A stretch of 64,000 nucleotides of DNA from Pseudaeromonas aegiceratis (GTDB taxonomy: Bacteria; Pseudomonadota; Gammaproteobacteria; Enterobacterales; Aeromonadaceae). The notes under the pieces are model-generated. The model was not told the origin of the DNA. It did no database searches and saw only the letters and a program-made list of their open reading frames with translations. Of this stretch, positions 43,729-52,746 are shown piece by piece. The stretch covers positions 2,356,001 through 2,420,000 of the forward strand of contig NZ_CP158016.1 in NCBI RefSeq assembly GCF_046254905.1, given 5' to 3'. Numbering within the stretch: the stretch's first letter is position 1; every line of letters begins with the position of its first letter. Position numbers and translations under genes: made by a program.

Positions 43729-43816
43729 GCGGGCGTGGGGCTCTTGCTGCGTAAGCATCCAAAGTTAAGCAAACAGACTACCCAAAGAAAGCCCGCTGCA
43801 AGCAGCGGGCTTTTTT
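43728..43816 (+). promoter_or_regulatory. trp attenuator (antiterminator and terminator)
   Basis: Terminator (segments 3:4): GCCCGCTGC (43791-43799), an AA loop, GCAGCGGGC (43802-43810) and T6. Antiterminator (2:3): AGCGGGC at 43728-43734, directly at the trpL stop, is complementary to GCCCGCT in the left terminator arm. The two structures are mutually exclusive. Confidence 0.9.
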
Positions 43817-43962
43817 ATTATCTGCACAAACAGGGACGAGATGATAGCACAACACCACAAGCAGACCTGGCGATGGCGGCATGCCGCTCCCAATCGGTCA
43901 CCTGCGTGACCCCCAGGCGCCGCCCAAGGCGGCCCATCATCGTCAGAGAAAGGAACCCCATC

Positions 43963-44016
43963 ATGTCTGTGTATGCCCAACCCGGCCAAGACGCCAAACA
44001 GGAGGCGCTATCATGA
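43963..44016 (+). CDS. 17-codon small ORF overlapping the trpE start
   Basis: Encodes MSVYAQPGQDAKQEALS. It has a good SD (AAAGGAA, eight bases before the ATG), lies after the attenuator, and its TGA overlaps the trpE ATG in an ATGA. It contains no Trp codon. It could raise trpE translation by coupling or act as a second leader. It also covers the trpE SD. Whether it is a real gene is uncertain. Confidence 0.45.
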   Translation: MSVYAQPGQDAKQEALS

Positions 44017-45581
44017 ACCGCCTCGTCCGTCAGCTGGAAGTCCGTCAGGCGGCCCATGTGGCCGACCCCCTGGCCCTGTTCAGCCACTTGACCCAACCCT
44101 TCGACAACAGCCTGCTGCTGGAGTCCGCCGAGATCGACTCCAAGGCCGGCACCCAGAGCCTGCTGCTCATCGACGCCTGTGTGCGCCTCACCTGCTATGG
44201 CAACCGGGTGCAGGCCCAGGCCGCCAATGCCAACGGCCAGGCCGTGCTGGCCTTCCTGGCCCAGGCCCTGCCGGCCGAGGTCCACTGTCAGCAACAGGAT
44301 GGCCGCCTGGAGATGGCCTTTCCCGCCATCGATGCCAATCAGGATGAAGACAGCCGGCTGAAGGCCATGTCGGTGCTGGACAGCCTGCGCCTGCTGCTGG
44401 CCCAGGACGAGGCGCTGTTTCTCGGTGGCCTGTTCGCCTATGACCTCATCGCCAACTACGAGCAGTTGCCCCAGGTCAGCCTGTCGGACAATGACTGTCC
44501 GGACTTCTGCTTCTACCTGGCCGAGACCCTGATCCACATCGATCACCTGCAGGGCCGTACCGATCTGCACGCCCTGGTGTTTGGCGACGCCGCCGAGGCC
44601 GCCCGCCTCACCACGCGCCTCGACCGCCTCAAGACCGAGTGCGATCACTTCCAGGCCCCCGCCCTGCCCCAGGCGCCGCAACTGACCGGCGGCCTGACGG
44701 TGGACCGCAGCGACAAGCAGTACTGCGCCGACGTGGAACGGCTCAAGGGCCATATCCGCAAGGGGGATATCTTCCAGGTGGTGCCGTCCCGCTGCTTCAG
44801 CCTGCCCTGCCCGGCACCGCTGCTGGCCTACCGTCAGCTCAAGCGCACCAATCCCAGCCCTTACATGTTCTACATGAACGATGAGGCCTTCACCCTGTTT
44901 GGCGCCTCCCCCGAGAGTTCGGTGAAGTTCGACCATGCCAACCGTCAGGTGGAGATGTACCCCATCGCCGGTACCCGCCGCCGCGGCCTCAACCCCGACG
45001 GCAGCATCAACCTGGACTTGGACGGCCGGCTGGAGCTGGATCTGCGCCAGGATGCCAAGGAGACCGCCGAACACCTGATGCTGGTGGACCTGGCCCGCAA
45101 CGACATCGCCCGCATCAGCGAGCCCGGCACCCGTCACGTCAAGGATCTGCTCAATGTCGACCGCTACAGCCATGTGATGCACCTGGTCTCCCGGGTGGTG
45201 GGCACGCTGCGCGCCGACCTCGACGCCCTGCACGCCTACCAGGCCTGCATGAACATGGGCACCCTGACCGGCGCCCCCAAGATCCGCGCCTCCGAGCTCA
45301 TCCGTGAGGTGGAAGGCAAGCGGCGGGGCAGCTATGGCGGCGCCGTGGGCTACCTCAACGGCCAGGGCGACATGGACACCTGCATCGTGATCCGCTCCGC
45401 CTTCGTCAAGGACGGCCGCGCCTATGTGCAGGCCGGTGCCGGCGTGGTGTTTGATTCCAAGCCCCAGGCCGAAGCGGATGAGACTCGCAACAAGGCGGCG
45501 GCCGTCCTGAACGCCATCGCCTTGACCCACGGCCAGACCCTGAAGTCCCTGCTGGAAAGCCTGGAGGCGAACCATGGCTAA
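44013..45581 (+). CDS. trpE: Anthranilate synthase component I
   Basis: 522 residues; converts chorismate to anthranilate with TrpG. The LLES motif (35-38) for Trp feedback binding is present. So are the chorismate-binding signatures (GDIFQVVPSR, IAGTRRRG, ELDLRQDAKETAEHLMLVDLARND and GTLTGAPK). The ATG at 44013 has GGAGG upstream. Its stop overlaps trpG by eight bases. Controlled by promoter and attenuation. Confidence 0.98.
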   Translation: MNRLVRQLEVRQAAHVADPLALFSHLTQPFDNSLLLESAEIDSKAGTQSLLLIDACVRLTCYGNRVQAQAANANGQAVLAFLAQALPAEVHCQQQDGRLEMAFPAIDANQDEDSRLKAMSVLDSLRLLLAQDEALFLGGLFAYDLIANYEQLPQVSLSDNDCPDFCFYLAETLIHIDHLQGRTDLHALVFGDAAEAARLTTRLDRLKTECDHFQAPALPQAPQLTGGLTVDRSDKQYCADVERLKGHIRKGDIFQVVPSRCFSLPCPAPLLAYRQLKRTNPSPYMFYMNDEAFTLFGASPESSVKFDHANRQVEMYPIAGTRRRGLNPDGSINLDLDGRLELDLRQDAKETAEHLMLVDLARNDIARISEPGTRHVKDLLNVDRYSHVMHLVSRVVGTLRADLDALHAYQACMNMGTLTGAPKIRASELIREVEGKRRGSYGGAVGYLNGQGDMDTCIVIRSAFVKDGRAYVQAGAGVVFDSKPQAEADETRNKAAAVLNAIALTHGQTLKSLLESLEANHG

Positions 45582-46164
45582 TACACTGTTTTTACTGGAT
45601 AACTTTGACTCATTCACCTACAACCTGGTGGATCAGTTCCGCGCCCTGGGCCACCCGGTGCGCATCTACCGCAACAGCCTGTCCGCCCAGGCGATCTTCG
45701 AGCAGATCAGCGCCTGTGACGATGCCGTGCTGGTGCTCTCCCCCGGCCCCGGCGCCCCCCACGAGGCGGGCTGCATGATCGAACTCATCGGCCTGTGCCG
45801 GGGCAAGGTGCCCATTCTGGGGATCTGCCTGGGTCACCAGGCCATCTGCGAATACTACGGCGGCACAGTGGGCTCCGCCGGCGAGATCATCCACGGCAAG
45901 AGCTCCCTCATCGACCATATCGGCGAGCTGATGTTCACCGGTCTAAGCCAGCCCCTGCCGGTGGCCCGCTACCACTCCCTGGTGGCCACCTATGTGCCGG
46001 CGGAGCTGGAGGTGATCGCCCACTATCGCGACATGCCCATGGCGGTGCTGCACCGTGCCGACAAGGTGCTGGGCTACCAGTTCCATCCCGAGTCCATCAT
46101 GACCATCGAAGGGGCCCGGCTGCTGACCCAGAGCCTGGCCTATCTCACCACTCAAGAGGCCTGA
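45574..46164 (+). CDS. trpG: Anthranilate synthase component II (glutamine amidotransferase)
   Basis: 196 residues, a class I glutaminase: Cys85 in GICLGHQ, His and Glu in FHPESI. A separate gene, not fused to trpD as in E. coli; this follows the Vibrio/Aeromonas arrangement. Overlaps trpE, which favours equal amounts of both subunits. Confidence 0.97.
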   Translation: MANTLFLLDNFDSFTYNLVDQFRALGHPVRIYRNSLSAQAIFEQISACDDAVLVLSPGPGAPHEAGCMIELIGLCRGKVPILGICLGHQAICEYYGGTVGSAGEIIHGKSSLIDHIGELMFTGLSQPLPVARYHSLVATYVPAELEVIAHYRDMPMAVLHRADKVLGYQFHPESIMTIEGARLLTQSLAYLTTQEA

Positions 46165-46166
46165 AC

Positions 46167-47192
46167 ATGGATACCCATGCCTTACTCGACACCCTGTACC
46201 GCGGCCAGGACTTAAGCCGCGACGAGAGCCGCTTTCTGTTTGAACAGCTGCTGGCGGGCCAGATGGATCCCCTGGTGCTCGCCTCCCTGCTCACCGCCCT
46301 CAAGATAAAGGGCGAGTGCCCGGCGGAGATCGCCGGGGCCGCCAGTGCCCTGATCGCCGCGGCCCGCCCCTTCCCGCGGCCCGATTACGACTTCTGCGAC
46401 ATCGTCGGCACCGGCGGTGACGGCCAGCACACCATCAACGTCTCCACCCTGGCGGCCCTGGTGGGCGCCAGCTGTGGTCTCAAGGTGGCCAAGCACGGCA
46501 ACCGCAGCGTCTCCTCCAAGACCGGCTCTTCGGATCTGCTGGACAAACTGGGCATCAAGCTGGATGTGAGCCCGGAGCTGGCCCGCCGCTGCCTGGACGA
46601 GGTGAACGTCTGCTTCATCTTCGCCCCCCACTATCACAGCGCCATGCGCTACGCGGTGCCGGTGCGTCAGGCCCTGAAGACCCGCACCATCTTCAACGTG
46701 CTGGGCCCCCTCATCAACCCGGCCCGCCCCAGCTACCAGTTGATGGGGGTCTACCGCCCGGAACTGGTCACCCCCATAGCCCAGACCCTGCAGCAGCTGG
46801 GGCTGACCCGTGGCATGGTGGTGTACGGCGACGGCCTGGACGAGATCGCCATCCACGGCCAGACCCGCTATGCCCGCATCGAGGGTGAACAGATCCGCGA
46901 AGGCGTGCTGACCCCGGCGGACTTCGGCCTCAACACCTTCAGCCTGGACACCATCCGTGGCGGCGAGCCCGAAGAGAATCGCCAGATCAGCGAAACCATC
47001 CTCTCTGGCCGCGGCAGCGATGGCCAAAATGCCGCCATCGCCATCAACCTGGCGCCGTTGCTGCAGATGGCCGGCAAGGTCGACACCCTGACGCAAGGCG
47101 CCGAGCTGGCCATCGCCACCCTGAAGAGCGGCATGGCCCTGGCCAAGGTCGCTGAGCTGGCCGCCCTGACCCACAGCGAGACCGCAGCATGA
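46167..47192 (+). CDS. trpD: Anthranilate phosphoribosyltransferase
   Basis: 341 residues, the free-standing form. Phosphoribosyl-binding GTGGDGQHTINVST and KHGNRSVSSKTGSSDLL are in place, and the FAPHYHSAMRYAVPVR block binds anthranilate. The frame is open far upstream inside trpG, but the ATG two bases after the trpG stop is the real start. It overlaps trpCF by four bases (ATGA). Confidence 0.97.
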   Translation: MDTHALLDTLYRGQDLSRDESRFLFEQLLAGQMDPLVLASLLTALKIKGECPAEIAGAASALIAAARPFPRPDYDFCDIVGTGGDGQHTINVSTLAALVGASCGLKVAKHGNRSVSSKTGSSDLLDKLGIKLDVSPELARRCLDEVNVCFIFAPHYHSAMRYAVPVRQALKTRTIFNVLGPLINPARPSYQLMGVYRPELVTPIAQTLQQLGLTRGMVVYGDGLDEIAIHGQTRYARIEGEQIREGVLTPADFGLNTFSLDTIRGGEPEENRQISETILSGRGSDGQNAAIAINLAPLLQMAGKVDTLTQGAELAIATLKSGMALAKVAELAALTHSETAA

Positions 47193-48592
47193 TCAACTAC
47201 GACTCCATCAACCAGACGGTGCTGGGCAAGATAGTGGCCGACAAGCTCGAATGGGTGGCCGCCCGCAAGGCCAGCCAGCCGCTGGCCAGCTTCGAGGCCA
47301 GCCTGACCCCCAGCGATCGCAGCTTCTACGGTGCCCTGAGCCAGTCCAGGACCGTGTTTATCCTCGAATGCAAGAAGGCCTCCCCCTCCAAGGGGCTCAT
47401 CCGTGAGGAGTTCGATCCGGCGGCCATCGCCCGGGTCTACGGCGACTATGCCTCGGCCATCTCGGTACTCACCGATGAGAAGTACTTTCAGGGCAACTTC
47501 GACTTTCTGCCCCAGGTGCGGGCCCAGGTGCAGGTGCCGGTGTTGTGCAAGGACTTCGTCGTCGACCCCTACCAAATCCAGCTGGCCCGGCACTATCAGG
47601 CCGACGCCGTGCTGCTGATGCTCTCGGTGCTGACCGACGAGGCCTACCGCCAGCTGGCCGCCGTGGCCCACGGCCTCAACATGGGGGTGCTCACCGAGGT
47701 GAGCAACGAGGAGGAGCTGGGCCGCGCCATCGCCCTGGAGGCCAAGGTGGTGGGGATCAACAACCGTAACCTGCGGGATCTCACCATCAATCTGGACCGC
47801 ACCCGCCAGCTGGCGCCCCAACTGCCGTCCGATCGCATCGTCATCTGCGAGTCCGGCATCTACCACCACCATCAGGTCAAAGCATTGAGCCACTACGCCA
47901 ACGGCTTCCTGGTGGGCTCGTCCCTGATGAGCCAGCCGGACGTGGCCGCCGCCTGCCGCGCCCTGATCCTGGGGCAGAACAAGGTCTGCGGCCTGACCCG
48001 GCCCCAGGATGCCGCCGCCGCCTGCCAGGCCGGCGCCCTGTTCGGCGGCCTCATCTTAGTGCCAAAGAGCCCTCGGTATGTGACCACAGAGCAGGCCCGG
48101 CTGGTGATGGCCGGCGCGCCGCTGCAGTACGTCGGGGTGTTCCAGAATGCCTCTGTGCAGGCGGTGGCCGACACCGCCCGCGAGTTGAATCTGGCTGCCG
48201 TGCAACTGCACGGTCAGGAGGACGCCGACTACCTGCAGGCCCTGCGGCCCTTGCTGCCCGACGGTTGTCAGATCTGGAAGGCCCTGGCGGTGAGCGATCA
48301 CTTCCCTCATGAGCAATACCAGACCTTGAGTCCGCTGGCGGATCGCCTGCTGCTGGACAGCAAGGTGGCCGGCCAGTGTGGCGGCACCGGCCAGGCGTTT
48401 GACTGGCAACTGCTGGATAACCTGGACAAGAGCCAGCTGATGCTGGCCGGCGGCCTCACCCCGGAGAACGCCGCCCAGGCCGCCGCCCTGGGCTGTCAGG
48501 GACTGGATTTTAATTCCGGTGTAGAATCGGCGCCCGGTCTCAAGGATGCCGACAAGCTGCAGCGGGCCTTCGCCGCGCTGCGTGCCTACTGA
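47189..48592 (+). CDS. trpCF: Bifunctional indole-3-glycerol-phosphate synthase / phosphoribosylanthranilate isomerase
   Basis: 467 residues with two TIM barrels: TrpC (1 to about 255; ILECKKASPSKG, VICESGIY) and TrpF (about 258-467; CGLTRPQDAAAA, VQLHGQE, DSKVAGQCGGTG, LAGGLTPENA). The fused form is the enterobacterial/vibrio type. It catalyses two successive steps of Trp synthesis. Confidence 0.97.
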   Translation: MINYDSINQTVLGKIVADKLEWVAARKASQPLASFEASLTPSDRSFYGALSQSRTVFILECKKASPSKGLIREEFDPAAIARVYGDYASAISVLTDEKYFQGNFDFLPQVRAQVQVPVLCKDFVVDPYQIQLARHYQADAVLLMLSVLTDEAYRQLAAVAHGLNMGVLTEVSNEEELGRAIALEAKVVGINNRNLRDLTINLDRTRQLAPQLPSDRIVICESGIYHHHQVKALSHYANGFLVGSSLMSQPDVAAACRALILGQNKVCGLTRPQDAAAACQAGALFGGLILVPKSPRYVTTEQARLVMAGAPLQYVGVFQNASVQAVADTARELNLAAVQLHGQEDADYLQALRPLLPDGCQIWKALAVSDHFPHEQYQTLSPLADRLLLDSKVAGQCGGTGQAFDWQLLDNLDKSQLMLAGGLTPENAAQAAALGCQGLDFNSGVESAPGLKDADKLQRAFAALRAY

Positions 48593-48621
48593 TCCTGGGC
48601 ACCTATTGAAAAGGAATGATC

Positions 48622-49812
48622 ATGACACTGCTTAATCCGTTTTTTGGTGAATTTGGCGGCATGTACGTGCCGCAGATCCTGGTGCCGGCGCTGTTGCAGC
48701 TGGAAAAGGCCTTCATCGAGGCCCAGGATGATCCGGCCTTCCACGCCGAATTCCGCAGCCTGCTAACCGAATACGCTGGTCGCCCCACCCCCTTGACCCT
48801 GTGCCGCAACCTGACCCGTGGCACCAAGACCCGCTTGTATCTCAAGCGTGAGGATCTGCTGCACGGTGGCGCCCACAAGACCAACCAGGTTCTGGGCCAG
48901 GCCCTGCTGGCCAAGCGCATGGGCAAGACCCGCATCATCGCCGAGACCGGCGCCGGGCAGCACGGGGTGGCTACCGCCCTGGCCTGCGCCCTGATGGATC
49001 TGCCCTGCCGGATCTACATGGGTGCGGTGGACATGGAGCGGCAGAAGCCCAACGTGTTCCGCATGCGCCTGATGGGCGCCGAGGTGGTGGCGGTGCACGC
49101 CGGCGCTTCCACCCTCAAGGACGCCTGTAACGAGGCGCTGCGGGATTGGACCGCCAACTACGAAGACACCCACTACATGCTGGGCACCGCCGCCGGCCCC
49201 CACCCCTTCCCCACCATAGTGCGGGAATTCCAGCGCATGATCGGCGAAGAGGCCCGTGAGCAGCTCGACCAGGTGGAACACCGCCTGCCGGATGCGGTGA
49301 TCGCCTGCGTGGGCGGTGGCTCCAACGCCATCGGCCTGTTTGCCGACTTCATCGACAAGCCCGAGGTCCGCCTCATCGGCGTCGAGCCCGGTGGTCACGG
49401 CATCGAGACCGGCGAGCACGGCGCCCCTCTGGGCCACGGCACCAAGGGCGTGTTCTTTGGCGCCCACTCCTACCTGATGCAGGACCAGCATGGTCAGATC
49501 GAGGAGTCCTACTCCATCTCCGCCGGTCTGGACTTCCCCTCCGTGGGCCCGCAGCACGCCCACCTGGCCGCCACCGGCCGGGCCGAGTATGTCTCCATCA
49601 CCGACCAGGAGGCGCTGGATGCCTTCCAGGAGCTGGCCCGTCACGAGGGGATCATTCCCGCGCTGGAGTCCTCCCACGCCCTGGCCCACGGCCTGAAGAT
49701 GGCACGGGAGAATCCCGAGCTGGAGCAGGTGCTGATCGTCAATCTCTCCGGCCGGGGGGACAAGGACATCTTCACCGTCGCCGACATTCTGGAAAAGCAA
49801 GGAGCCCTGTAA
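48622..49812 (+). CDS. trpB: Tryptophan synthase beta chain
   Basis: 396 residues, PLP-dependent. Lys86 in HGGAHKTNQ holds the cofactor, GETGAGQHG corresponds to AETGAGQHG here, and the phosphate-binding GGGSNAIG is present. It joins indole with serine. ATG 48622 is six bases from AAGGA; an ATG at 48616 lies too close. One-base overlap with trpA (TAATG). Confidence 0.98.
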   Translation: MTLLNPFFGEFGGMYVPQILVPALLQLEKAFIEAQDDPAFHAEFRSLLTEYAGRPTPLTLCRNLTRGTKTRLYLKREDLLHGGAHKTNQVLGQALLAKRMGKTRIIAETGAGQHGVATALACALMDLPCRIYMGAVDMERQKPNVFRMRLMGAEVVAVHAGASTLKDACNEALRDWTANYEDTHYMLGTAAGPHPFPTIVREFQRMIGEEAREQLDQVEHRLPDAVIACVGGGSNAIGLFADFIDKPEVRLIGVEPGGHGIETGEHGAPLGHGTKGVFFGAHSYLMQDQHGQIEESYSISAGLDFPSVGPQHAHLAATGRAEYVSITDQEALDAFQELARHEGIIPALESSHALAHGLKMARENPELEQVLIVNLSGRGDKDIFTVADILEKQGAL

Positions 49813-50618
49813 TGAGCCGTTATGAAGCCCTGTTTGCCAAACTGGCCCAACGCAACGAGGGGGCCTTCGTGCCCTTCGTGACCCTGGGGGATCCCACCCC
49901 TGAGTTCTCCTTGCAGATCATCGACGCCCTGGTGGCCGGCGGTGCCGATGCCCTGGAGCTGGGCATCCCCTTCTCCGACCCGGTAGCCGATGGCCCCACC
50001 ATCCAGGACGCCACCACCCGGGCCCTGCAGGCGGGCACCACGCCGGATACCTGCTTCGACATCCTAGCCAAGGTGCGCGCCAAGTACCCGGAGCTGCCCA
50101 TGGGCCTGCTGCTGTACGCCAACCTGGTGTATGCCAAGGGCATCGATGGCTTCTATGAGCGGGCCGCCGCCGCCGGGGTAGATTCCGTGCTGGTGGCGGA
50201 CGTGCCGGTGGAGATGTGCGAGCCCTACAAGCAGGCCGCCGACCGCGCCGGTGTGGCCGCCATCTTCATCGCCCCCCCCAACGCCGACGAGGCCACCTTG
50301 CAGAAGGTGTCCGAGCTGGGTAGCGGCTACACCTACCTGCTGAGCCGCGCCGGGGTCACCGGCGCCGAGACCCGCGCCGGCAAGCCGGTGGGGCCCTTGC
50401 TGGAGAGCCTCAAGCGCCATGCCGCGCCCCCCGCCCTGCTGGGCTTTGGCATCAGCGAGCCGGCCCAGGTGAAGGAGGCCATCGCCGCCGGTGCCGCCGG
50501 TGCCATCTCCGGCTCCGCCGTGGTGAAGATCATCGAGCGCAACCTGGCTAACCCCGCCACCTTGCTGGCGGAGCTGCAAGGCTTTGTCGCCAGCATGAAG
50601 GCCGCCACCGCCCGCTAA
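49812..50618 (+). CDS. trpA: Tryptophan synthase alpha chain
   Basis: 268 residues, a TIM barrel that cleaves indole-3-glycerol phosphate. The two catalytic acids are Glu49 (ELGIPFSDP) and Asp60 (VADGPTIQ), the same positions as in E. coli. Last gene of the operon, followed by a terminator. Confidence 0.98.
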   Translation: MSRYEALFAKLAQRNEGAFVPFVTLGDPTPEFSLQIIDALVAGGADALELGIPFSDPVADGPTIQDATTRALQAGTTPDTCFDILAKVRAKYPELPMGLLLYANLVYAKGIDGFYERAAAAGVDSVLVADVPVEMCEPYKQAADRAGVAAIFIAPPNADEATLQKVSELGSGYTYLLSRAGVTGAETRAGKPVGPLLESLKRHAAPPALLGFGISEPAQVKEAIAAGAAGAISGSAVVKIIERNLANPATLLAELQGFVASMKAATAR

Positions 50619-50637
50619 ACGGCCCTGGCGCCCCCCG

Positions 50638-50665
50638 AGCCCGCCCTCCGTAGGCGGGCTTTTTC
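50638..50665 (+). terminator. trp operon terminator
   Basis: AGCCCGCC (50638-50645), a seven-base loop, GGCGGGCT (50653-50660), then TTTTTCTTTT. Lies 20 bp after the trpA stop. Confidence 0.9.
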
Positions 50666-50725
50666 TTTTGTCTTCCCCCGCCACTGCCGTTAGACTGACC
50701 GCCAGTTCCTCCATCGAGATTGAGC

Positions 50726-51262
50726 ATGAAACAGCTGTTCGAATTTATTCCCCTGCTGGTGTTCTTCGCCCTCTACAAGCTCTATGACATCTATGTGGCC
50801 ACCGCCGCCCTCATGGTGGTCACCCTGCTGCAGATGGCGTTTATCTGGTTTCGCCACGGCAAGCTGGAGAAGATGCACTGGGTGACCCTGGTGCTGATCC
50901 TGGTGTTCGGCGGTTTCACCCTGCTGTTTCATGATGATGCCTTCATCAAGTGGAAGGTCACCGTCATCAACCTGCTGTTTGCCGGCGCCCTGCTCATCAG
51001 CCAATGGGGCTTCAACAAACCGCTGATCAAGCAGATGCTGGGCAAGGAGTTGCAGCTGCCGGATGCGATCTGGCGGCGGGTCAACCTGGCCTGGGCCGGT
51101 TTCTTCGCCCTGTGCGCGGCCCTCAACACCTACATCGCCTTCCACCTGCCCCAGGATGTCTGGGTCAACTTCAAGGTGTTCGGCCTCTTGGGCATGACCC
51201 TGGTGTTCACCCTGCTCACCGTCTTCTACCTCTACCGGCACCTGCCGGAAGAGAAGGAATAA
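50726..51262 (+). CDS. yciB: Intracellular septation protein A family, YciB
   Basis: An inner-membrane protein of 178 residues with five helices. FEFIPLLVFFALYK at the N-terminus and the WGFNKPLIKQMLGKE loop are the IspZ/YciB signatures. It is linked to envelope maintenance and division in E. coli. A TTG two codons upstream is in frame but the ATG at 50726 is preferred. It also follows trp in other gammaproteobacteria. Confidence 0.95.
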   Translation: MKQLFEFIPLLVFFALYKLYDIYVATAALMVVTLLQMAFIWFRHGKLEKMHWVTLVLILVFGGFTLLFHDDAFIKWKVTVINLLFAGALLISQWGFNKPLIKQMLGKELQLPDAIWRRVNLAWAGFFALCAALNTYIAFHLPQDVWVNFKVFGLLGMTLVFTLLTVFYLYRHLPEEKE

Positions 51263-51268
51263 CCCGAC

Positions 51269-51295
51269 AAGGGGCGCCGCAAGCGCCCCTTCGTT
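51269..51295 (+). terminator. Hairpin between yciB and yciI
   Basis: AAGGGGCGC/GCGCCCCTT (51269-51277 with 51283-51291) followed by CGTTTTA. A moderate terminator, so yciI may be partly independent. Confidence 0.65.
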
Positions 51296-51324
51296 TTACG
51301 ACCGATTGCCGCCAAGGAGTGCAT

Positions 51325-51621
51325 ATGTGGTATCTCATCTATTCCCAAGACAATCCCAACAGCCTGCCGCTGCGTAAGGCAGCCCGTCCGGCCCACCTGG
51401 CCCGTCTGCAGGCCCTGCGAGACGAAGGCCGCCTGCTCACCGCCGGCCCCAACCCCGCCATCGACGCCGGCGATGCCGGTGAGGCCGGCTTTACCGGCAG
51501 CACCGTCATCGCCGAGTTCGACTCGTTGGCGCAGGCCCAGACCTGGGCCGATGCCGACCCTTACGTGGCCGCCGGTGTCTATGCCCAGGTGACGGTCAAA
51601 CCCTACAAGCAAGTGTTTTAA
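51325..51621 (+). CDS. yciI: YciI-family protein
   Basis: 98 residues with the dimeric ferredoxin-like fold; His in RPAHLARLQAL and the Asp-containing DADPYVAAGVY block are the family's conserved residues. E. coli YciI homologues are weak chloride/hydratase-like enzymes of unclear substrate. SD AAGGAG seven bases before the ATG. Confidence 0.9.
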   Translation: MWYLIYSQDNPNSLPLRKAARPAHLARLQALRDEGRLLTAGPNPAIDAGDAGEAGFTGSTVIAEFDSLAQAQTWADADPYVAAGVYAQVTVKPYKQVF

Positions 51622-51798
51622 CCCCTGCCCCAGGCAAGTGCAGCCAGCCTCATCCTGAGGCAAGACAGGCTGCACTTTGTCTATCCTGCGGTCATATGTC
51701 AGGCATTTATGCCACTGATTTTAACGTTGGCCTGTTTATTGCCTTGTTTATCGTCTATAGCTAGGCGAAATCGTGACATCATCCATAAGGATTACCAC

Positions 51799-52746
51799 AT
51801 GAAAGTTGCCGTGATCGGCGCCGGAGCCGTCGGGGTGAGCGTGTGTCAGTTTCTGCTGGATAACGGCGCCTGTGACACCCTGGTTCTGGTGGATCTGAAT
51901 CAGGAGAAGGCCCTGGGGGAGATACTGGACTTTGGCCACACCACCTCGCTGAACTTCACCCGTAACGTCAAAATGGTGGCCGGCGGCTACGCCGACTGTC
52001 AGGACGCCGGCATCGTCATCATCACCGCCGGGGCCCAGATCAAGCAGGGGCAGCAGCGGGATGAGCTGGCACAGATCAACGTGGAAATCACCCTGCAGAT
52101 CGCCCGGGAGCTGGAACGGGTCGCCCCCGAGGCCATCCTGGTGCTGGCCACCAATCCGGTGGATCTGGTGAGCCGCTTCATCATCGCCAACACCCGCTAC
52201 ACGGCGGGGCGGGTGATCAGCGCCGGCTGCCTGCTGGACACGGCCCGCTTCATGAAGATAGTGGCGGATCACGTGGGGCTGGATCCCAAGAACGTGCAGG
52301 GCTACGTGCTGGGGGAGCACGGCGCCACCAGCTTCATTCCCTGGAGCCTGTGCAGCATAGGGGGCCTGACATTCGATGATTATTGCGACATGGTGGACAA
52401 GCCGAGATTGGCGCGCAAGGCGCTGCTGCAACAGGTCAAGCAGGCGGGCTTTGAGATCTTCAACCGCAAGGGCAACACCAACCACGGCATCGCCGCCAGC
52501 GTGTATCGAATCGTCCAGGCCATCTTGTTTGACGAAGGCTCCATCCTGCCGGTGGGCGCCTACCTGGAGGGTCAGTTTGGCATCGAGGACTGTGTGCTGA
52601 GCGTGCCCTGCCTGGTCAACCGCCATGGCATCGCCAAGCGGTTACCCTATCCCCTCACCAGCCACGAGCTGGCCCAATTACATGGCTCGGCCCGCCACCT
52701 CAAGGCCTTGACCGAGCAGGTAAGAAAACAGCAGCATCTGGCCTGA
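51799..52746 (+). CDS. Lactate/malate-type 2-hydroxyacid dehydrogenase with unusual specificity loop
   Basis: 315 residues of the L-lactate/malate dehydrogenase family. The NAD site is at the N-terminus (GAGAVGVSV, acidic Asp32 in VLVDLN). The proton-relay Asp147/His174 (LLDTARF, LGEHGATSF) and the substrate-carboxylate Arg150 are intact. The mobile loop reads GAQIKQGQQR: the residue that chooses substrate (Gln in LDH, Arg in MDH, conventional position 102) is Ile81. So it is catalytically complete, but neither a standard LDH nor MDH. It may prefer bulkier 2-oxo acids, although this is inference. Its stop abuts that of cysQ (TGATCA). Confidence 0.85.
   Translation: MKVAVIGAGAVGVSVCQFLLDNGACDTLVLVDLNQEKALGEILDFGHTTSLNFTRNVKMVAGGYADCQDAGIVIITAGAQIKQGQQRDELAQINVEITLQIARELERVAPEAILVLATNPVDLVSRFIIANTRYTAGRVISAGCLLDTARFMKIVADHVGLDPKNVQGYVLGEHGATSFIPWSLCSIGGLTFDDYCDMVDKPRLARKALLQQVKQAGFEIFNRKGNTNHGIAASVYRIVQAILFDEGSILPVGAYLEGQFGIEDCVLSVPCLVNRHGIAKRLPYPLTSHELAQLHGSARHLKALTEQVRKQQHLA

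Noticed and set aside
43735..43962. 93-codon ORF spanning the trp leader as a full gene
   Set aside because: Its start falls in the attenuator with no SD. Only the last 17 codons, with their own ATG and SD, are kept as a candidate.
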